Below are positions 35,777-44,893 of a stretch of 64,000 nt of DNA, one piece after another. The DNA lies in contig NZ_BHYK01000014.1 of NCBI RefSeq assembly GCF_003865095.1, positions 60,146 to 124,145 on the forward strand, read 5' to 3'. A program made the translations under genes and the position numbers. The notes beneath the pieces are model-generated. The model was not told the origin of the DNA and searched no databases. It saw nothing but the letters and a program-made list of their open reading frames with translations. The DNA is from Clostridium tagluense (GTDB taxonomy: Bacteria > Bacillota > Clostridia > Clostridiales > Clostridiaceae). Each line of letters opens with the position of its first letter. Position 1 is the first letter of the stretch.

Positions 35777-36295
35777 TTACTTTTCGTCGCCTGTCCAATA
35801 ATCTTTTGGCATTTGTACTACCTTCCCCGTCAGTGGATTAACCATAAAATATTTATTACCAATAGTTGATTTGATTTCATAATAATAGGCTCTATTTGAT
35901 ACAAACAATTGTTCCGGGTTATTAACTAGAGGCACAGTATCTTTCTCCTTAGAAATGTCAATAAACACAGTATTTCTACTTGAATGTACATATCGCTGAA
36001 CAATTTGCTTTCCTTCATTGTATGTATATTTTGGTAAAGTATAGTAAATTATTAAAGGTGAAATAAATAATATTAGCCCCATCGCAATAATTTTTAATTT
36101 CAAATAAGCATTTTGGTTTTTAAATAACGCTTTATAGTAAATTGGTTGACCTAAAAACAAAATAAAAATTCCAATGTTATATATTCCCGCATACTTATTG
36201 GCGATCTTGTAGGCAAAATACCATTCCAATAATGATATTAGTGTCATACAAATAAATATAATATCTTTTGTTTTTTTATCTTTAAATATTTTCAT
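35777..36295 (-). CDS. Hypothetical membrane protein
   Basis: 172 residues. Four hydrophobic segments in the first ~95 residues, then a soluble, probably external domain ending with YFMVNPLTGKVVQMPKDYW. That NPxTG.V tail resembles the end of PepSY-like domains, but too weakly to name. ATG without a strong Shine-Dalgarno. Gene-free DNA of about 300 bases follows upstream. Confidence 0.6.
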   Translation of the reverse strand: MKIFKDKKTKDIIFICMTLISLLEWYFAYKIANKYAGIYNIGIFILFLGQPIYYKALFKNQNAYLKLKIIAMGLILFISPLIIYYTLPKYTYNEGKQIVQRYVHSSRNTVFIDISKEKDTVPLVNNPEQLFVSNRAYYYEIKSTIGNKYFMVNPLTGKVVQMPKDYWTGDEK

Positions 36296-36599
36296 TTATA
36301 CCACTCCCATCTTTCTTCAATATTAATTCATATTCTTCTTCAATTTTTTTATTACTCATTAAGCCATCACCTGAGGTTATATAATACTACCCAGGGCTAA
36401 ATCTTTTCATTATTATATCATCCATTTCAAATAAAATCCATTTTTATAACTAATTTTACATTTCAACCTATGTAGCACTGCTTTTTTTAGCTATTAAATT
36501 AATATTAATGAATAATTTTATGTATACTGAATAAAAAACACTCCTTCTTGGCAATAATTGAGGTAAGTTAATTATTAAATATTAAGGGGGCGTATTCTT
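36296..36599. other. Gene-free stretch upstream of the transposase remnant
   Basis: AT-rich with no ORF. It may contain the left end of the IS256-type element whose transposase starts at 36600, but no matching inverted end was found by eye. Confidence 0.4.
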
Positions 36600-37061
36600 A
36601 TGTCAGACACTCCTAAAGAGATTTTAAGAGATTATATCAAGGATCAAAATTTTACAAGTACAAATGAGATTCTAGCTTCTGTAAAGGACATGTTCAGAGA
36701 CATTCTTGAAGAAGCATTAGAATCATAGCTGACTTCACAACTTGAATATGACAAATACGATTTATCTGAAAAACAAACACTAAACAGTAGAAATGGACAT
36801 TCTAAAAAGACCGTAAAATCCTAACTTGGAACAATAGTTCTTAACATACCGCGTGATAGAAAAGGGGAATTTGAATCTAAAATTTTGCCTAAGTATCAAA
36901 AAAATATAACCGGTATTGAAGATAAAATATTAGCTCTTTATGCAACCGGAATGACTACAAGAAGCGTCGCTGAGCAAATTAAAAATCTATATGATGTTAA
37001 AATATCCGCTGAAACAGTATCAAATATATCAAACAGGATTATTCCTGTACCTCTTCCTTAA
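36600..37061 (+). pseudogene. Truncated IS256-family transposase
   Basis: One frame of 154 codons interrupted by TAG and TAA. It reads as the N-terminus of a Mutator/IS256 transposase: TSTNEILASVKDMFRDILEE, SRNGHSKKTVKS, LNIPRDRKGEFE and YATGMTTRSVAEQI, then breaks off before the catalytic DDE core. The preceding AGGGGGCG is a plausible ribosome site. Inactive remnant. Confidence 0.85.
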
Positions 37062-37118
37062 TGATTTTAGGCATATTCTTTTGTTTTAGCTATTCTCCTT
37101 ATATCCATTTATAAAATA

Positions 37119-37163
37119 AAAAAACTGTACATTATCACCTTAGATGAATATGTACAGTTTTTA
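37119..37163. terminator. Hairpin after the transposase remnant
   Basis: AAAACTGTACAT and its complement with flanking A/T runs on both sides. Confidence 0.65.
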
Positions 37164-37232
37164 TATTTTTATTTTAAATTCTTTTATAAACGTAAAAGCA
37201 ATATTCATTTATGGTAGCTCTAATTCTCAAAG

Positions 37233-37433
37233 TTACCTTAATATTATTTTCTTAAAACTTGCCACTTGCAACGTGGGTGGCACCTTTTTTTCTCCCACAT
37301 AACTAAGCATATCCATAAATTGAACTACAGATTCACTGAACTTTTTTCTCAATTCTTCGGTTTCTTTTATTGATTTTGCAAATGAGACAATCTCCTCTTG
37401 GTATTTTTCTTTTATTGAGCCATCACCACTCAA
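37233..37433 (-). pseudogene. C-terminal protein fragment running into a repeat
   Basis: An open frame of ~66 codons without a convincing start: the frame stays open upstream to a stop near 37470. It encodes a charged helical sequence (KYQEEIVSFAKSIKETEEL). The last dozen residues (KKVPPTLQVASF) are encoded by the palindrome at 37256-37284, which has replaced the native end. Family not recognised. Confidence 0.45.
37256..37284. repeat. Dispersed palindrome, copy with spacer
   Basis: AACTTGCCAC, nine bases, GTGGGTGGCACC. It overlaps the 3' end of the fragment at 37233. Confidence 0.6.
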
Positions 37434-37536
37434 AATATCTAGTTCAAATTTTCGTCTTTTTTATTTATAACCTTTTATTTTAGTAATTATCCTCATTATT
37501 TTTTGAAGGATTAATTTTTTAGTGTCTTCATGTCAC

Positions 37537-38492
37537 TTAATTTTCACTGTCATTATCCCTTTGCTGCAATTGTAATCTTGCTTTTAATATTGCCTTACGA
37601 AGCTTTTCCTCAAATACCTCTTTAGGCGGAAGTTGTGTTATATATTGTGCTACATGAATTCCACTCTTATCTAATTCTAAAAGTTCTACTGTTTCCTGTG
37701 ATTTCTTTGCACAAAGTATTAACCCTATCGGTGCTTCTTCGCCTTCGTTTCTTTCATACTTATTTAGCCACCTTAAATATAGTTCTACCTGTCCTTTGTG
37801 TTCTGGTTTAAATTTATCCAATTTAAGTTCAACAGCCAGAAGTCTTCACATTTTCCTATGATAAAATAATAAATCTATATAATAGTCTTCATCATCTATA
37901 GTGATTCTTTTTTGTCTCCCTAAAAAAGCGAAATCCGAACCCATTTCTAATATGAATTTTTCAAGTTCCGCAAGTATTCCATTTTCTAAATCTTTTTCAC
38001 TATATGTGTCTTCAAGTCCTAAAAAATCTAATACATATGGGTCTTTAAAAAACAAATCTGGTGTCATTTTATTTTCTTCTCTAAGTAATTTAAAATCATT
38101 TAATATCGTTTCTTCTGGCTTCTTAGATATAGCTGTTCTTTCATACATCATTGAACTAATTCTTTCTCTTAAAGTTCTTACACTCCATCTTTCAGTATTA
38201 CACATGGTTGAATAGAACTCTCTTTTTAAGTTATCTTCCAATGATATAAGTTCCTTAATATGAGACCAAGTCAATTGTGCAGACAGTGTATGCACAATTT
38301 TAAAGTCCCCAAAAGTTTCATAAAAAGAAACCATATTAAACAAATTTCTTCTACCATATCCTCTTCCATAATTCTCAATTAACTCTTTACTTAAATTATC
38401 TATTGTCTTTTTTCCTTAGTGTTATCTATTAATCCAACAATATCATTATAAAGTAATTTTATTTCATAACTCTCTACTAATTTATCATCCAT
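37537..38492 (-). pseudogene. DUF1016 (YhcG-like PDDEXK) nuclease pseudogene
   Basis: Three pieces of one gene in different frames. From ATG at 38492: ESYEIKLLYNDIVGLID, then the frame is lost at ~38405. The middle (to ~37846) carries YGRGYGRRNLFNMVSFYE, the DUF1016 N-terminal domain, and reaches DEDYYIDLLFYHRKM, part of the nuclease core. The last frame (from ~37840) gives VELKLDKFKPEHKGQVELYL, the ExK end of the PDDEXK site. A segment of the N-terminal domain appears deleted. DUF1016 nucleases are linked to mobile-element and defence islands. Confidence 0.8.
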
Positions 38493-38574
38493 ATCTCTAA
38501 TCCCTTCTTTATATGCACTTATTCTTATATATCATAATACCAATATTATATTATCACCAAAATGCTCATTATTA

Positions 38575-39315
38575 TTAATGATTCCCTTCCATCAGAATAT
38601 CAAGCATCCTACTCCTATTATTAATAAAACTCTTCATTATTTGATAGTTTTCAGTTTCCTCATATGCAACAACTTCTATCTTTTCTTTTATTTCATAAAT
38701 AGTTGATTCAGGATAGGCCATTATAATTGGAGAATGAGTTGCAATAATAAATTGAGAACCCAACTTAATTAATTCATTTATCCTTGTAAGCATAGACATT
38801 TGCCTTGAAGGAGATAACGCAGCCTCTGGTTCGTCTAGTATATACAGCCCATTACTGCCAAACCTATTCATAAATACAGCAAAAAAAGACTCTCCATGAG
38901 ATTGTTCATGTAGTGATTGCCCTCCGTAGGAAGACACCAGCCCTGGATTTTGATCAATATTTGTTGCAAGATTATAGAAACTCTCCGCTCGCAAAAAAAA
39001 TCCATTCTTAGGCTTTTTAACTCCCTTAACTAACTTTATATATTTGTATAATTCTGAGTGCGTATCCATAGATGAAAAGTTGAAATTAATTGTTCCACCT
39101 TCTGGATTAAAGCCATAGGCAGTTGCTATGGCCTCCAAAATCGTTGATTTACCCGATCCATTTTCCCCTACAATAAATGTTACTTTTGGATGAAACTCTA
39201 AACTTGATAGTTTCTCTATGGCAGGTAAGCAGAAAGGATATTTTGAAAAAGATTCTATATCATCTTTATTAAGTTGTATGCTTCTTAAATATTGACTACA
39301 CTCTAACAACCCCAT
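38575..39315 (-). CDS. AAA ATPase with SMC/RecF-like fold
   Basis: 246 residues from the ATG after AGGAGG (39315). Walker A IVGENGSGKSTILEAIATA near residue 45; signature SYGGQSLHEQSHGES; Walker B LYILDEPEAALSP; switch histidine ATHSPIIMA. This is the compact AAA_21/ABC-ATPase type found alone or as the sensor in OLD- or Gabija-like systems. No nuclease partner is adjacent except the DUF1016 pseudogene. Confidence 0.82.
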   Translation of the reverse strand: MGLLECSQYLRSIQLNKDDIESFSKYPFCLPAIEKLSSLEFHPKVTFIVGENGSGKSTILEAIATAYGFNPEGGTINFNFSSMDTHSELYKYIKLVKGVKKPKNGFFLRAESFYNLATNIDQNPGLVSSYGGQSLHEQSHGESFFAVFMNRFGSNGLYILDEPEAALSPSRQMSMLTRINELIKLGSQFIIATHSPIIMAYPESTIYEIKEKIEVVAYEETENYQIMKSFINNRSRMLDILMEGNH

Positions 39316-39337
39316 ATTCATCCTCCTATTTAGTTTT

Positions 39338-39670
39338 CTATTCAAACAGTTCATTTATAATTGGGATAATATTAATTAATGGTTCTTCATAAGGATGAAT
39401 TTCTTTAATAACCTTAATGACATTTTTAACGTATTCTCTTTTACATCTTATCTCAATCTTACATTCTTCACCTTCACATACTTTACCTATTTCACCATTG
39501 AAAGGATTAGAGCCTTCTAAGGGTCTCCAATATCCTCTGACATTTGTTATAGATATAACATTATCATAATTTCCAATCCTACAAGCATTCACTTTATTCA
39601 GTTCATCTCTTAATCTTATTACATATTCTTCTGGAACATATATTTCTATTTTCACTTCTTTAAATTCCAT
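39338..39670 (-). CDS. YqfO/NIF3-type small protein
   Basis: 110 residues. VKIEIYVPEEYVIRLRDEL and the end HPYEEPLINIIPI match the alpha-beta insert domain of YqfO/NIF3-like proteins, which also occurs alone and resembles CutA. ATG after AAAGGAGAG. Function unknown. Confidence 0.75.
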   Translation of the reverse strand: MEFKEVKIEIYVPEEYVIRLRDELNKVNACRIGNYDNVISITNVRGYWRPLEGSNPFNGEIGKVCEGEECKIEIRCKREYVKNVIKVIKEIHPYEEPLINIIPIINELFE

Positions 39671-39836
39671 ACCCACAATCTCTCCTTTTACTCTTTTAAA
39701 TCTTCATAATTTCATTCAAATATAATTTATATTATAGCACGTATTAGTAATATCCTTACATATTACAAAAGCCAAAAGTTCATGTTATAATGTAATTATT
39801 AATCCATTTCATGGTTAATGAGGGGTAGTATACGGC

Positions 39837-40481
39837 ATGAATATTTTAAATTCAGGATACAAACATATAATCTGGGACTGGAATGGTACACTACTTGATG
39901 ATGTAGAAGTGGTGATAAATGTTATGAATTCTCTATTACAAAAAAGAAAAATGCCTGTAATTGATAAAGACATATATTTACAAATCTTTGATTTTCCTGT
40001 GATTAACTATTACACAAAGTTAGGTTTCGATTTTTCATTGGAACCATTTGAAAAAATTGCAAATGAATATGTTAAGCTATACAGAGATGCTTATCGAAGC
40101 TGCAATTTACAACAAGATGCGCAAAAAATATTAAAATTAGTAAGTGACTCTGATATAACTCAATCTATACTTTCAGCATCACAACAAATTTACTTAGATG
40201 AATCTATTGATTTTTACAAAATCAATGATTTTTTTGTTAAAGTTGTTGGTTTAAATGATCATTATGCTGTGAGCAAGGTTGAAAATGGAAAAAGGTTGAT
40301 TCGAGATCTTTCTCTTAACCCAAAGGAAGTGCTTTTAATTGGTGATACAGTTCATGATTATGAGGTGTCAAAAGCTATAGGTTGTGATTGTTTTTTAGTA
40401 GCCTGTGGCCACCAGCATTTAGATAAATTTAAAAATTATGATGTACCAGTATATAATTCTTTAAGTGATCTTATACTTTAA
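39837..40481 (+). CDS. HAD-family phosphatase (phosphoglycolate phosphatase-like)
   Basis: 214 residues. HAD motif I is IIWDWNGTLLDD (DxNGT variant), motif II SILSASQ, motif IV LLIGDTVHDYEVSKAIG. The WDWNGTL start is typical of one clostridial branch. The substrate is unknown. Strong terminator after it. Confidence 0.85.
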   Translation: MNILNSGYKHIIWDWNGTLLDDVEVVINVMNSLLQKRKMPVIDKDIYLQIFDFPVINYYTKLGFDFSLEPFEKIANEYVKLYRDAYRSCNLQQDAQKILKLVSDSDITQSILSASQQIYLDESIDFYKINDFFVKVVGLNDHYAVSKVENGKRLIRDLSLNPKEVLLIGDTVHDYEVSKAIGCDCFLVACGHQHLDKFKNYDVPVYNSLSDLIL

Positions 40482-40520
40482 TAATTACAACGGCCTCCAC
40501 AAATAATACATTTCTAATCA

Positions 40521-40572
40521 AAACATGAAGGAGTATGTGGGGGGATTATCCCTACATACTCCTTCATGTTTT
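40521..40572. terminator. Strong terminator
   Basis: AAACATGAAGGAGTATGT and its near-exact complement, followed by TTTT. Confidence 0.9.
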
Positions 40573-40633
40573 TGAGCAGATTTTATTTTCCAGTGGAATA
40601 TTTTATAATAACTACCATAGATTTTTCTACTTA

Positions 40634-41050
40634 TTAGTGACCCCTATGCTTATCTTTCTTGTTTTGTTGTCTTGATTCATATTTTCTTTGCTTTTCTTCT
40701 TCTTTTTCTTCTCTTGAAACTATCTTTTTTTCTGTTTTGTTTATCTCATGCTGTAGCTGCATAGCAAGTTGTGCTTTTGTACCTATCCCTTTGTTTCCCA
40801 TTTCTTTTTTTATTTCTCTTTGGTATCTTTTGGGATTTATCCTTCCTTTTTCAACGGATTCAATGCATATAGGACTACTAAACCTTAAATTATAAAAGTT
40901 TTTTAATATAAAATCAAACACCTCATAATCTTTTGGTTCAGCCCCAAAGGTAATCTTAGATACTTCATATTTTCCATCATACACCTTCTCAAATACTCCT
41001 CCCCAAAATCCCCCTTCAAAAAATACATTTAATTTAATACTAATTTCCAT
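40634..41050 (-). CDS. yjdF: YjdF family protein (DUF2992)
   Basis: 138 residues. N-terminal KLNVFFEGGFWGGVFEKV and middle NPKRYQREIKKEMGNKG are typical of DUF2992/YjdF; the C-terminus is highly charged (KKIVSREEKEEEKQRKY). Its biochemical role is unknown, but the family is controlled by an RNA element that binds azaaromatic compounds, which suggests a part in handling toxic heterocycles. That element is present directly upstream. Confidence 0.88.
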   Translation of the reverse strand: MEISIKLNVFFEGGFWGGVFEKVYDGKYEVSKITFGAEPKDYEVFDFILKNFYNLRFSSPICIESVEKGRINPKRYQREIKKEMGNKGIGTKAQLAMQLQHEINKTEKKIVSREEKEEEKQRKYESRQQNKKDKHRGH

Positions 41051-41079
41051 TTAATACTTCCTCCTGCTTATTAATCTTT

Positions 41080-41185
41080 ACTAAAGAGAGTGGACGACCC
41101 CAGGAGGGAAGGATACTGCTACCTATAAACAATAGATAGGTTCGGACTACCAACCGAAACTGTGTTTTTATCTCTATTTAACCCA
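41080..41185 (-). promoter_or_regulatory. yjdF riboswitch (azaaromatic-sensing RNA)
   Basis: Directly upstream of yjdF the minus strand has conserved-looking structured RNA: ACACAGTTTCGG, TTGGTAGTCCGAA (stem TTCGG/CCGAA) and a second hairpin ACCTAT/ATAGGT, then CCTCCTGGGGTCGTCC before the Shine-Dalgarno. Position and compact stems fit the yjdF motif; I matched it by context rather than by covariance. Confidence 0.7.
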
Positions 41186-41291
41186 TATTACTTTATTTTG
41201 TAGATTGAAAAAACACTTTAAATCCATCTTAACTATTTCAGATAAATTATCTCCTATTTAGCTTATTTTTAAAAGTTCATCATGCCTAATC

Positions 41292-41612
41292 CTATTCATT
41301 ATCATACGCATTTATGGCTATTGGCAATGCTTGAATTACTATATTACCTACTGCAGGAAGTCCAATCAAAACAGCACTTATTATTTCCTCTCTTGTGGCT
41401 CCAAGTGATTTTGCATGTTTAACATGGAAAGGTAGCCCTCCCTCAAGTCTTGCCGAAGCTAGCACTGCAATGTATGCCAACTCCTCTGTTTTTGAATCTA
41501 GTTTACTTGTAGCATCTAATTTTTGTACTGTTTCCATCCATATCTTTTGATATTCTGGTGCTTCCTTAATAAAAGTTTGGAATGCGTTACTTACTGATGA
41601 CATATCACTCAT
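41292..41612 (-). CDS. Carboxymuconolactone decarboxylase-fold protein
   Basis: 106 residues. SKTEELAYIAVLASARLEGGLPFHVKHAKSLGAT (in shorter parts: KTEELAYIAVLAS and FHVKHAKSLGATREEI) matches the CMD/AhpD fold. The CxxC of AhpD is absent, so peroxidase-type activity is unlikely. It lies downstream of a PadR regulator gene that may control it. Confidence 0.8.
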   Translation of the reverse strand: MSDMSSVSNAFQTFIKEAPEYQKIWMETVQKLDATSKLDSKTEELAYIAVLASARLEGGLPFHVKHAKSLGATREEIISAVLIGLPAVGNIVIQALPIAINAYDNE

Positions 41613-41655
41613 TACAACTTCCTCCTCATAATATATTTAAATATTTATTATTTCT

Positions 41656-42180
41656 TTAAAAGTTCTCACTTATAAACTCTTCCAACCATAAAACTTCAGT
41701 ATCCAAAAATGCTAATGGTCTTTCAAATAATGCTTTTATATGCGGCCTTTGCCTCGCTGTAGGATGCTGATCATATCTTTCAAGTAAAAATTCTTTTCTC
41801 TTAATTAAATTTTCTTTGTGATTAGTTAAAGCTTCCTTTAATTCTTCTTTTATTAATAAATAGGAAAACAGCATACCTATATCAAATTCACTTGGATCAC
41901 TGTTATATTCACTTATCATCTTGATAATCTGTTCTTTAATAAGTACTTTTGTTTCATCCTTGATCGAATATACTTTCCTCTTAGGTGAACCATATTCTTT
42001 TTCGTATTTTGAAACTATATGCCCATTCTTTTCAAGTTTGTTTAAAGAATTATAGATTGATGAAAATCCAATATTGGTCCACCCTCTCATATTCCTTTGT
42101 TCTATTACAGTTTCAAATTCATACCCATAATAATCTTTGTCACATAAAAGAGATAAAAGTATGACTTCAATCTGCGTCAT
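41656..42180 (-). CDS. PadR-family transcriptional regulator
   Basis: 174 residues. Winged helix with DYYGYEFETVIEQRN and SSIYNSLNKLEKNGHI, followed by a helical C-terminal domain of ~90 residues. PadR proteins usually repress detoxification or efflux genes in response to aromatic compounds; the next gene (CMD fold) is the likely target. Good Shine-Dalgarno AAAGGAGGAGAG. Confidence 0.87.
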   Translation of the reverse strand: MTQIEVILLSLLCDKDYYGYEFETVIEQRNMRGWTNIGFSSIYNSLNKLEKNGHIVSKYEKEYGSPKRKVYSIKDETKVLIKEQIIKMISEYNSDPSEFDIGMLFSYLLIKEELKEALTNHKENLIKRKEFLLERYDQHPTARQRPHIKALFERPLAFLDTEVLWLEEFISENF

Positions 42181-42263
42181 TTTCTCTCCTCCTTTGCTAT
42201 TCTAATTATAGAATAGCATTGTATGAAATATATGTCAATACTACATGTTGATTAATATAACAT

Positions 42264-42296
42264 AAAGGATTGCAGTGGAATTATTCCTGCAATCCT
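42264..42296. terminator. Terminator of the HAD gene
   Basis: AAGGATTGCAG-tggaattattC-CTGCAATCCTT on the minus strand, 22 bases past the stop. Confidence 0.85.
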
Positions 42297-42318
42297 TCAT
42301 ATTTTTGAGCAAACTTTA

Positions 42319-42966
42319 TTATTTTGAGTCAAGATTTGTTGTTTGCGTACACTTTACTATATCTGATATTTCTTCAATGATATAGTCATATGCATCTACT
42401 TCACCAAATCCATAGCTAGCAAATACAAAAGGTATATTTGCTAGTTTTGCAGCATCACAATCTCCCTGCGTATCTCCTACGTATACAGGGTGTTCAAGAT
42501 TATTTCTCTTCATAATAACCTTAATGTTCTCACCTTTTACTAAACTTGAATTTCCTGCACATTCAAAGTCTTCAAAATATTTACCGAGCTCATGATATTC
42601 AAGGAAGGCTTCTATATATCCACATTGGCAGTTACTTACTATGAATAACGAATAACTTTTAGATAGCATTTGTAAAATACTTTCTAGGTCTTTATAGAGC
42701 ATACCACCTTCCTTTAAAAGTAGTTTTCTTTCTTCTTCACAGCAAAGTTGCAAAATCTTTGTTTGTCCTGCTTCCTCTAAATAAGGGAATAGTTTAGCGC
42801 CTATCTGCTTAACCTGTAGCCCCATAATACTTTGCATTACCTCTCGTGTAATAGGACTCCTAATCTCTTTATTATTTTGGCATACCATATCCCAAGCTTT
42901 TAGCACTGTATCAGTTGAATCCCAAAGCGTTCCATCCAAATCAAAAATAATCGAATCTATATCCAT
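42319..42966 (-). CDS. HAD-family hydrolase
   Basis: 215 residues. Motif I IIFDLDGTLWDSTDT, motif II FIVSNCQCG, motif IV VYVGDTQGDCDAAK. A phosphoglycolate phosphatase/beta-phosphoglucomutase-like enzyme with a helical cap at residues ~20-90. Substrate unknown. Confidence 0.87.
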   Translation of the reverse strand: MDIDSIIFDLDGTLWDSTDTVLKAWDMVCQNNKEIRSPITREVMQSIMGLQVKQIGAKLFPYLEEAGQTKILQLCCEEERKLLLKEGGMLYKDLESILQMLSKSYSLFIVSNCQCGYIEAFLEYHELGKYFEDFECAGNSSLVKGENIKVIMKRNNLEHPVYVGDTQGDCDAAKLANIPFVFASYGFGEVDAYDYIIEEISDIVKCTQTTNLDSK

Positions 42967-43098
42967 TGTTTATCTCCTCTATTTCAAATACATATTTATA
43001 AACTTAACCCCTAAGAAAAATTTCATTTTATGATATAACCCCTCAGCTGGATTACCCATAGTAATCCATAATATTATTACTGGGGATATTTTATTTCT

Positions 43099-44307
43099 TT
43101 ATTCTACTATTGAAGCTGCCTCTGTCTTCCCTTCAAGAAACCAACTAAATGGAAGAGAAAATTGAAGATATTTGAATACCCAATTTTGCTTTTCTCGAAT
43201 AAGTACTGCTTCAAGCCTAAATGGCCAAACATATTCTTCTCCTCTAGCATTTTCCTTGAGGGTGCCTGCAATTCTTCTTCTTATATTAAAAAGCTTATCC
43301 TTATCCTCTAAATCACTTGTAAATATATTCTTGATTATATCTACAGTATTATCAAAAGCACGGTTTTCGGAAATTGTCTTTTTCATAGTGCCATGAGTGA
43401 CTATCCAAACCACATCTTCGTTGGAATTAATTAAACAATCTTCATAATCTAATTTCATTTCATCGTAGCATGCTCTATGATTTTCTATGAAGCTCTTTAT
43501 TTCCTCTTGGTTACTATAAACTGTTTTGTCTGTATTAATAATTAATGGATTATCCGTGAAATATTTACTAGCTATTGTTCCTATCTCATTATGGGCTTCC
43601 AAGTATTCATTATTAAAATCTTTTAGAAGTTTTAATATTTCATCTTTATATACTAATGTATTGTTAATAGAATACTCCTTCATTTTGTCTCCTTCTGCAT
43701 TAAAACTCTCTATATCACCAGAAATATTATCAATTCGTGCATCTGGCATATATCCCACTACTGGCAGTGAAAATTGCATTTGTCTTATTATCCATCGATT
43801 TTCTTTCTTGATTAGCACAAAGGAAATACGCAAATCCCATAAATAATGTCTTTCTTCACCATCCCATTTATTTAACAAATGACATAGCTTCCAATTGATT
43901 TCAGTTAACTTTACTTTATCAGGTTTTTTGCTATCAGAAGAAACTCCATCAAAATATTCCTTAATATAGCCCAAATACCGTGTATAAGTATCCTCATTGC
44001 TATAAAAAGAATATTTAATTGTACCTGTAGTGTGGATTAAAGTTGTGTTTCCAAGTGGTATTATAGTAGCTTCATCAGCCTTAATTCTCAAATCTCCCCA
44101 ATATTCCCAATCACTTAAAAATATATCTTTAACTTCTGCATGACCTAAACACAATTCACCGCAGCTTGTGCCAAGCACAATTACCTTTTCATCTTTATCA
44201 AATAACGCATCCATGAAACTATCAACTTTGCTTACATCTCTTTGTATATAAGCCTCTTCAAATATATTTAATATTTCTCTTAATTCATTATTAATTTCAT
44301 TTTTCAT
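43099..44307 (-). CDS. Protein of two tandem SnoaL/NTF2-like domains
   Basis: 402 residues from the ATG after AAGGGG (44307). Two repeats of ~190 residues each start with an amphipathic helix (FEEAYIQRDVSKVDSFM; FNNEYLEAHNEIGTIAS), contain a VIxLGTSCGE or related stretch, and end in a long sheet closing with MQFSLPVVGY and LQFSLPFSWF. The repeats show clear internal homology (RQMQFSLP versus KYLQFSLP). SnoaL-like domains bind small hydrophobic ligands or are enzymes; no assignment. A leader peptide, terminator and promoter lie upstream. Confidence 0.75.
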   Translation of the reverse strand: MKNEINNELREILNIFEEAYIQRDVSKVDSFMDALFDKDEKVIVLGTSCGELCLGHAEVKDIFLSDWEYWGDLRIKADEATIIPLGNTTLIHTTGTIKYSFYSNEDTYTRYLGYIKEYFDGVSSDSKKPDKVKLTEINWKLCHLLNKWDGEERHYLWDLRISFVLIKKENRWIIRQMQFSLPVVGYMPDARIDNISGDIESFNAEGDKMKEYSINNTLVYKDEILKLLKDFNNEYLEAHNEIGTIASKYFTDNPLIINTDKTVYSNQEEIKSFIENHRACYDEMKLDYEDCLINSNEDVVWIVTHGTMKKTISENRAFDNTVDIIKNIFTSDLEDKDKLFNIRRRIAGTLKENARGEEYVWPFRLEAVLIREKQNWVFKYLQFSLPFSWFLEGKTEAASIVE

Positions 44308-44407
44308 ACATGTACACCCCTTATTAATATGTTTTTGTTCTTTTAGTTTTATATAGCCTAATTCAATAATATTTAATAATGAATTTACTTCTCTGCATAA
44401 ACTAAAA

Positions 44408-44440
44408 AGACTGTAATAAAGCAAAGCCTTATTACAGTCT
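44408..44440 (-). terminator. Terminator in the leader of the SnoaL-like gene
   Basis: Perfect 12-bp arms AGACTGTAATAA / TTATTACAGTCT, followed on the minus strand by TTTTTAG. It lies ~100 bases before the gene start at 44307. Confidence 0.85.
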
Positions 44441-44764
44441 AAAAAACGTCTACAATATTTTACATAACAAAATAAGCATGTACTAAATAAATTCTAAGGA
44501 TTCTATAAGGGTATCCAAAAGAGCAATCCAAGTTCTTGCGATATACTTTCTCAACTTAATATTGAAAATTTAACACCACTAATAAACATTTACCTAGCCT
44601 GAATTTATAATAGTAAATAAAATGTAAAACAAAGGATTTTAATTTTAGTCCTATAAATTTGACAGTCTCTACTTGCAAATCTCTAAAAGAAGTAAAACAA
44701 ATAACCCTAATGAATTAAGTAATTTAAAACTCTTTTAATTTTAATTTTCTATTTGGAAAATTAA

Positions 44765-44785
44765 TTAGCAAGTAGTAATAATCAT
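44765..44785 (-). CDS. Putative 6-residue leader peptide
   Basis: AGGAGG (44795-44800) and a 9-base spacing precede ATG, which opens MIITTC. It lies behind a consensus promoter and before the terminator at 44408. The gene-free stretch 44308-44893 otherwise holds only this regulatory layout. Confidence 0.45.
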   Translation of the reverse strand: MIITTC

Positions 44786-44816
44786 TTTATAGCACCTCCT
44801 ATGTATTTATGTGTAA

Positions 44817-44845
44817 ATTGTACCTATTTTAGGGTTATAAGTCAA
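44817..44845 (-). promoter_or_regulatory. Promoter of the SnoaL-like gene leader
   Basis: On the minus strand TTGACT, 17 bases, TACAAT. Confidence 0.7.
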
Positions 44846-44893
44846 GAAATTTATCAATTTTAATCCTTCAAATAATCTTTTGATTATTAATGT

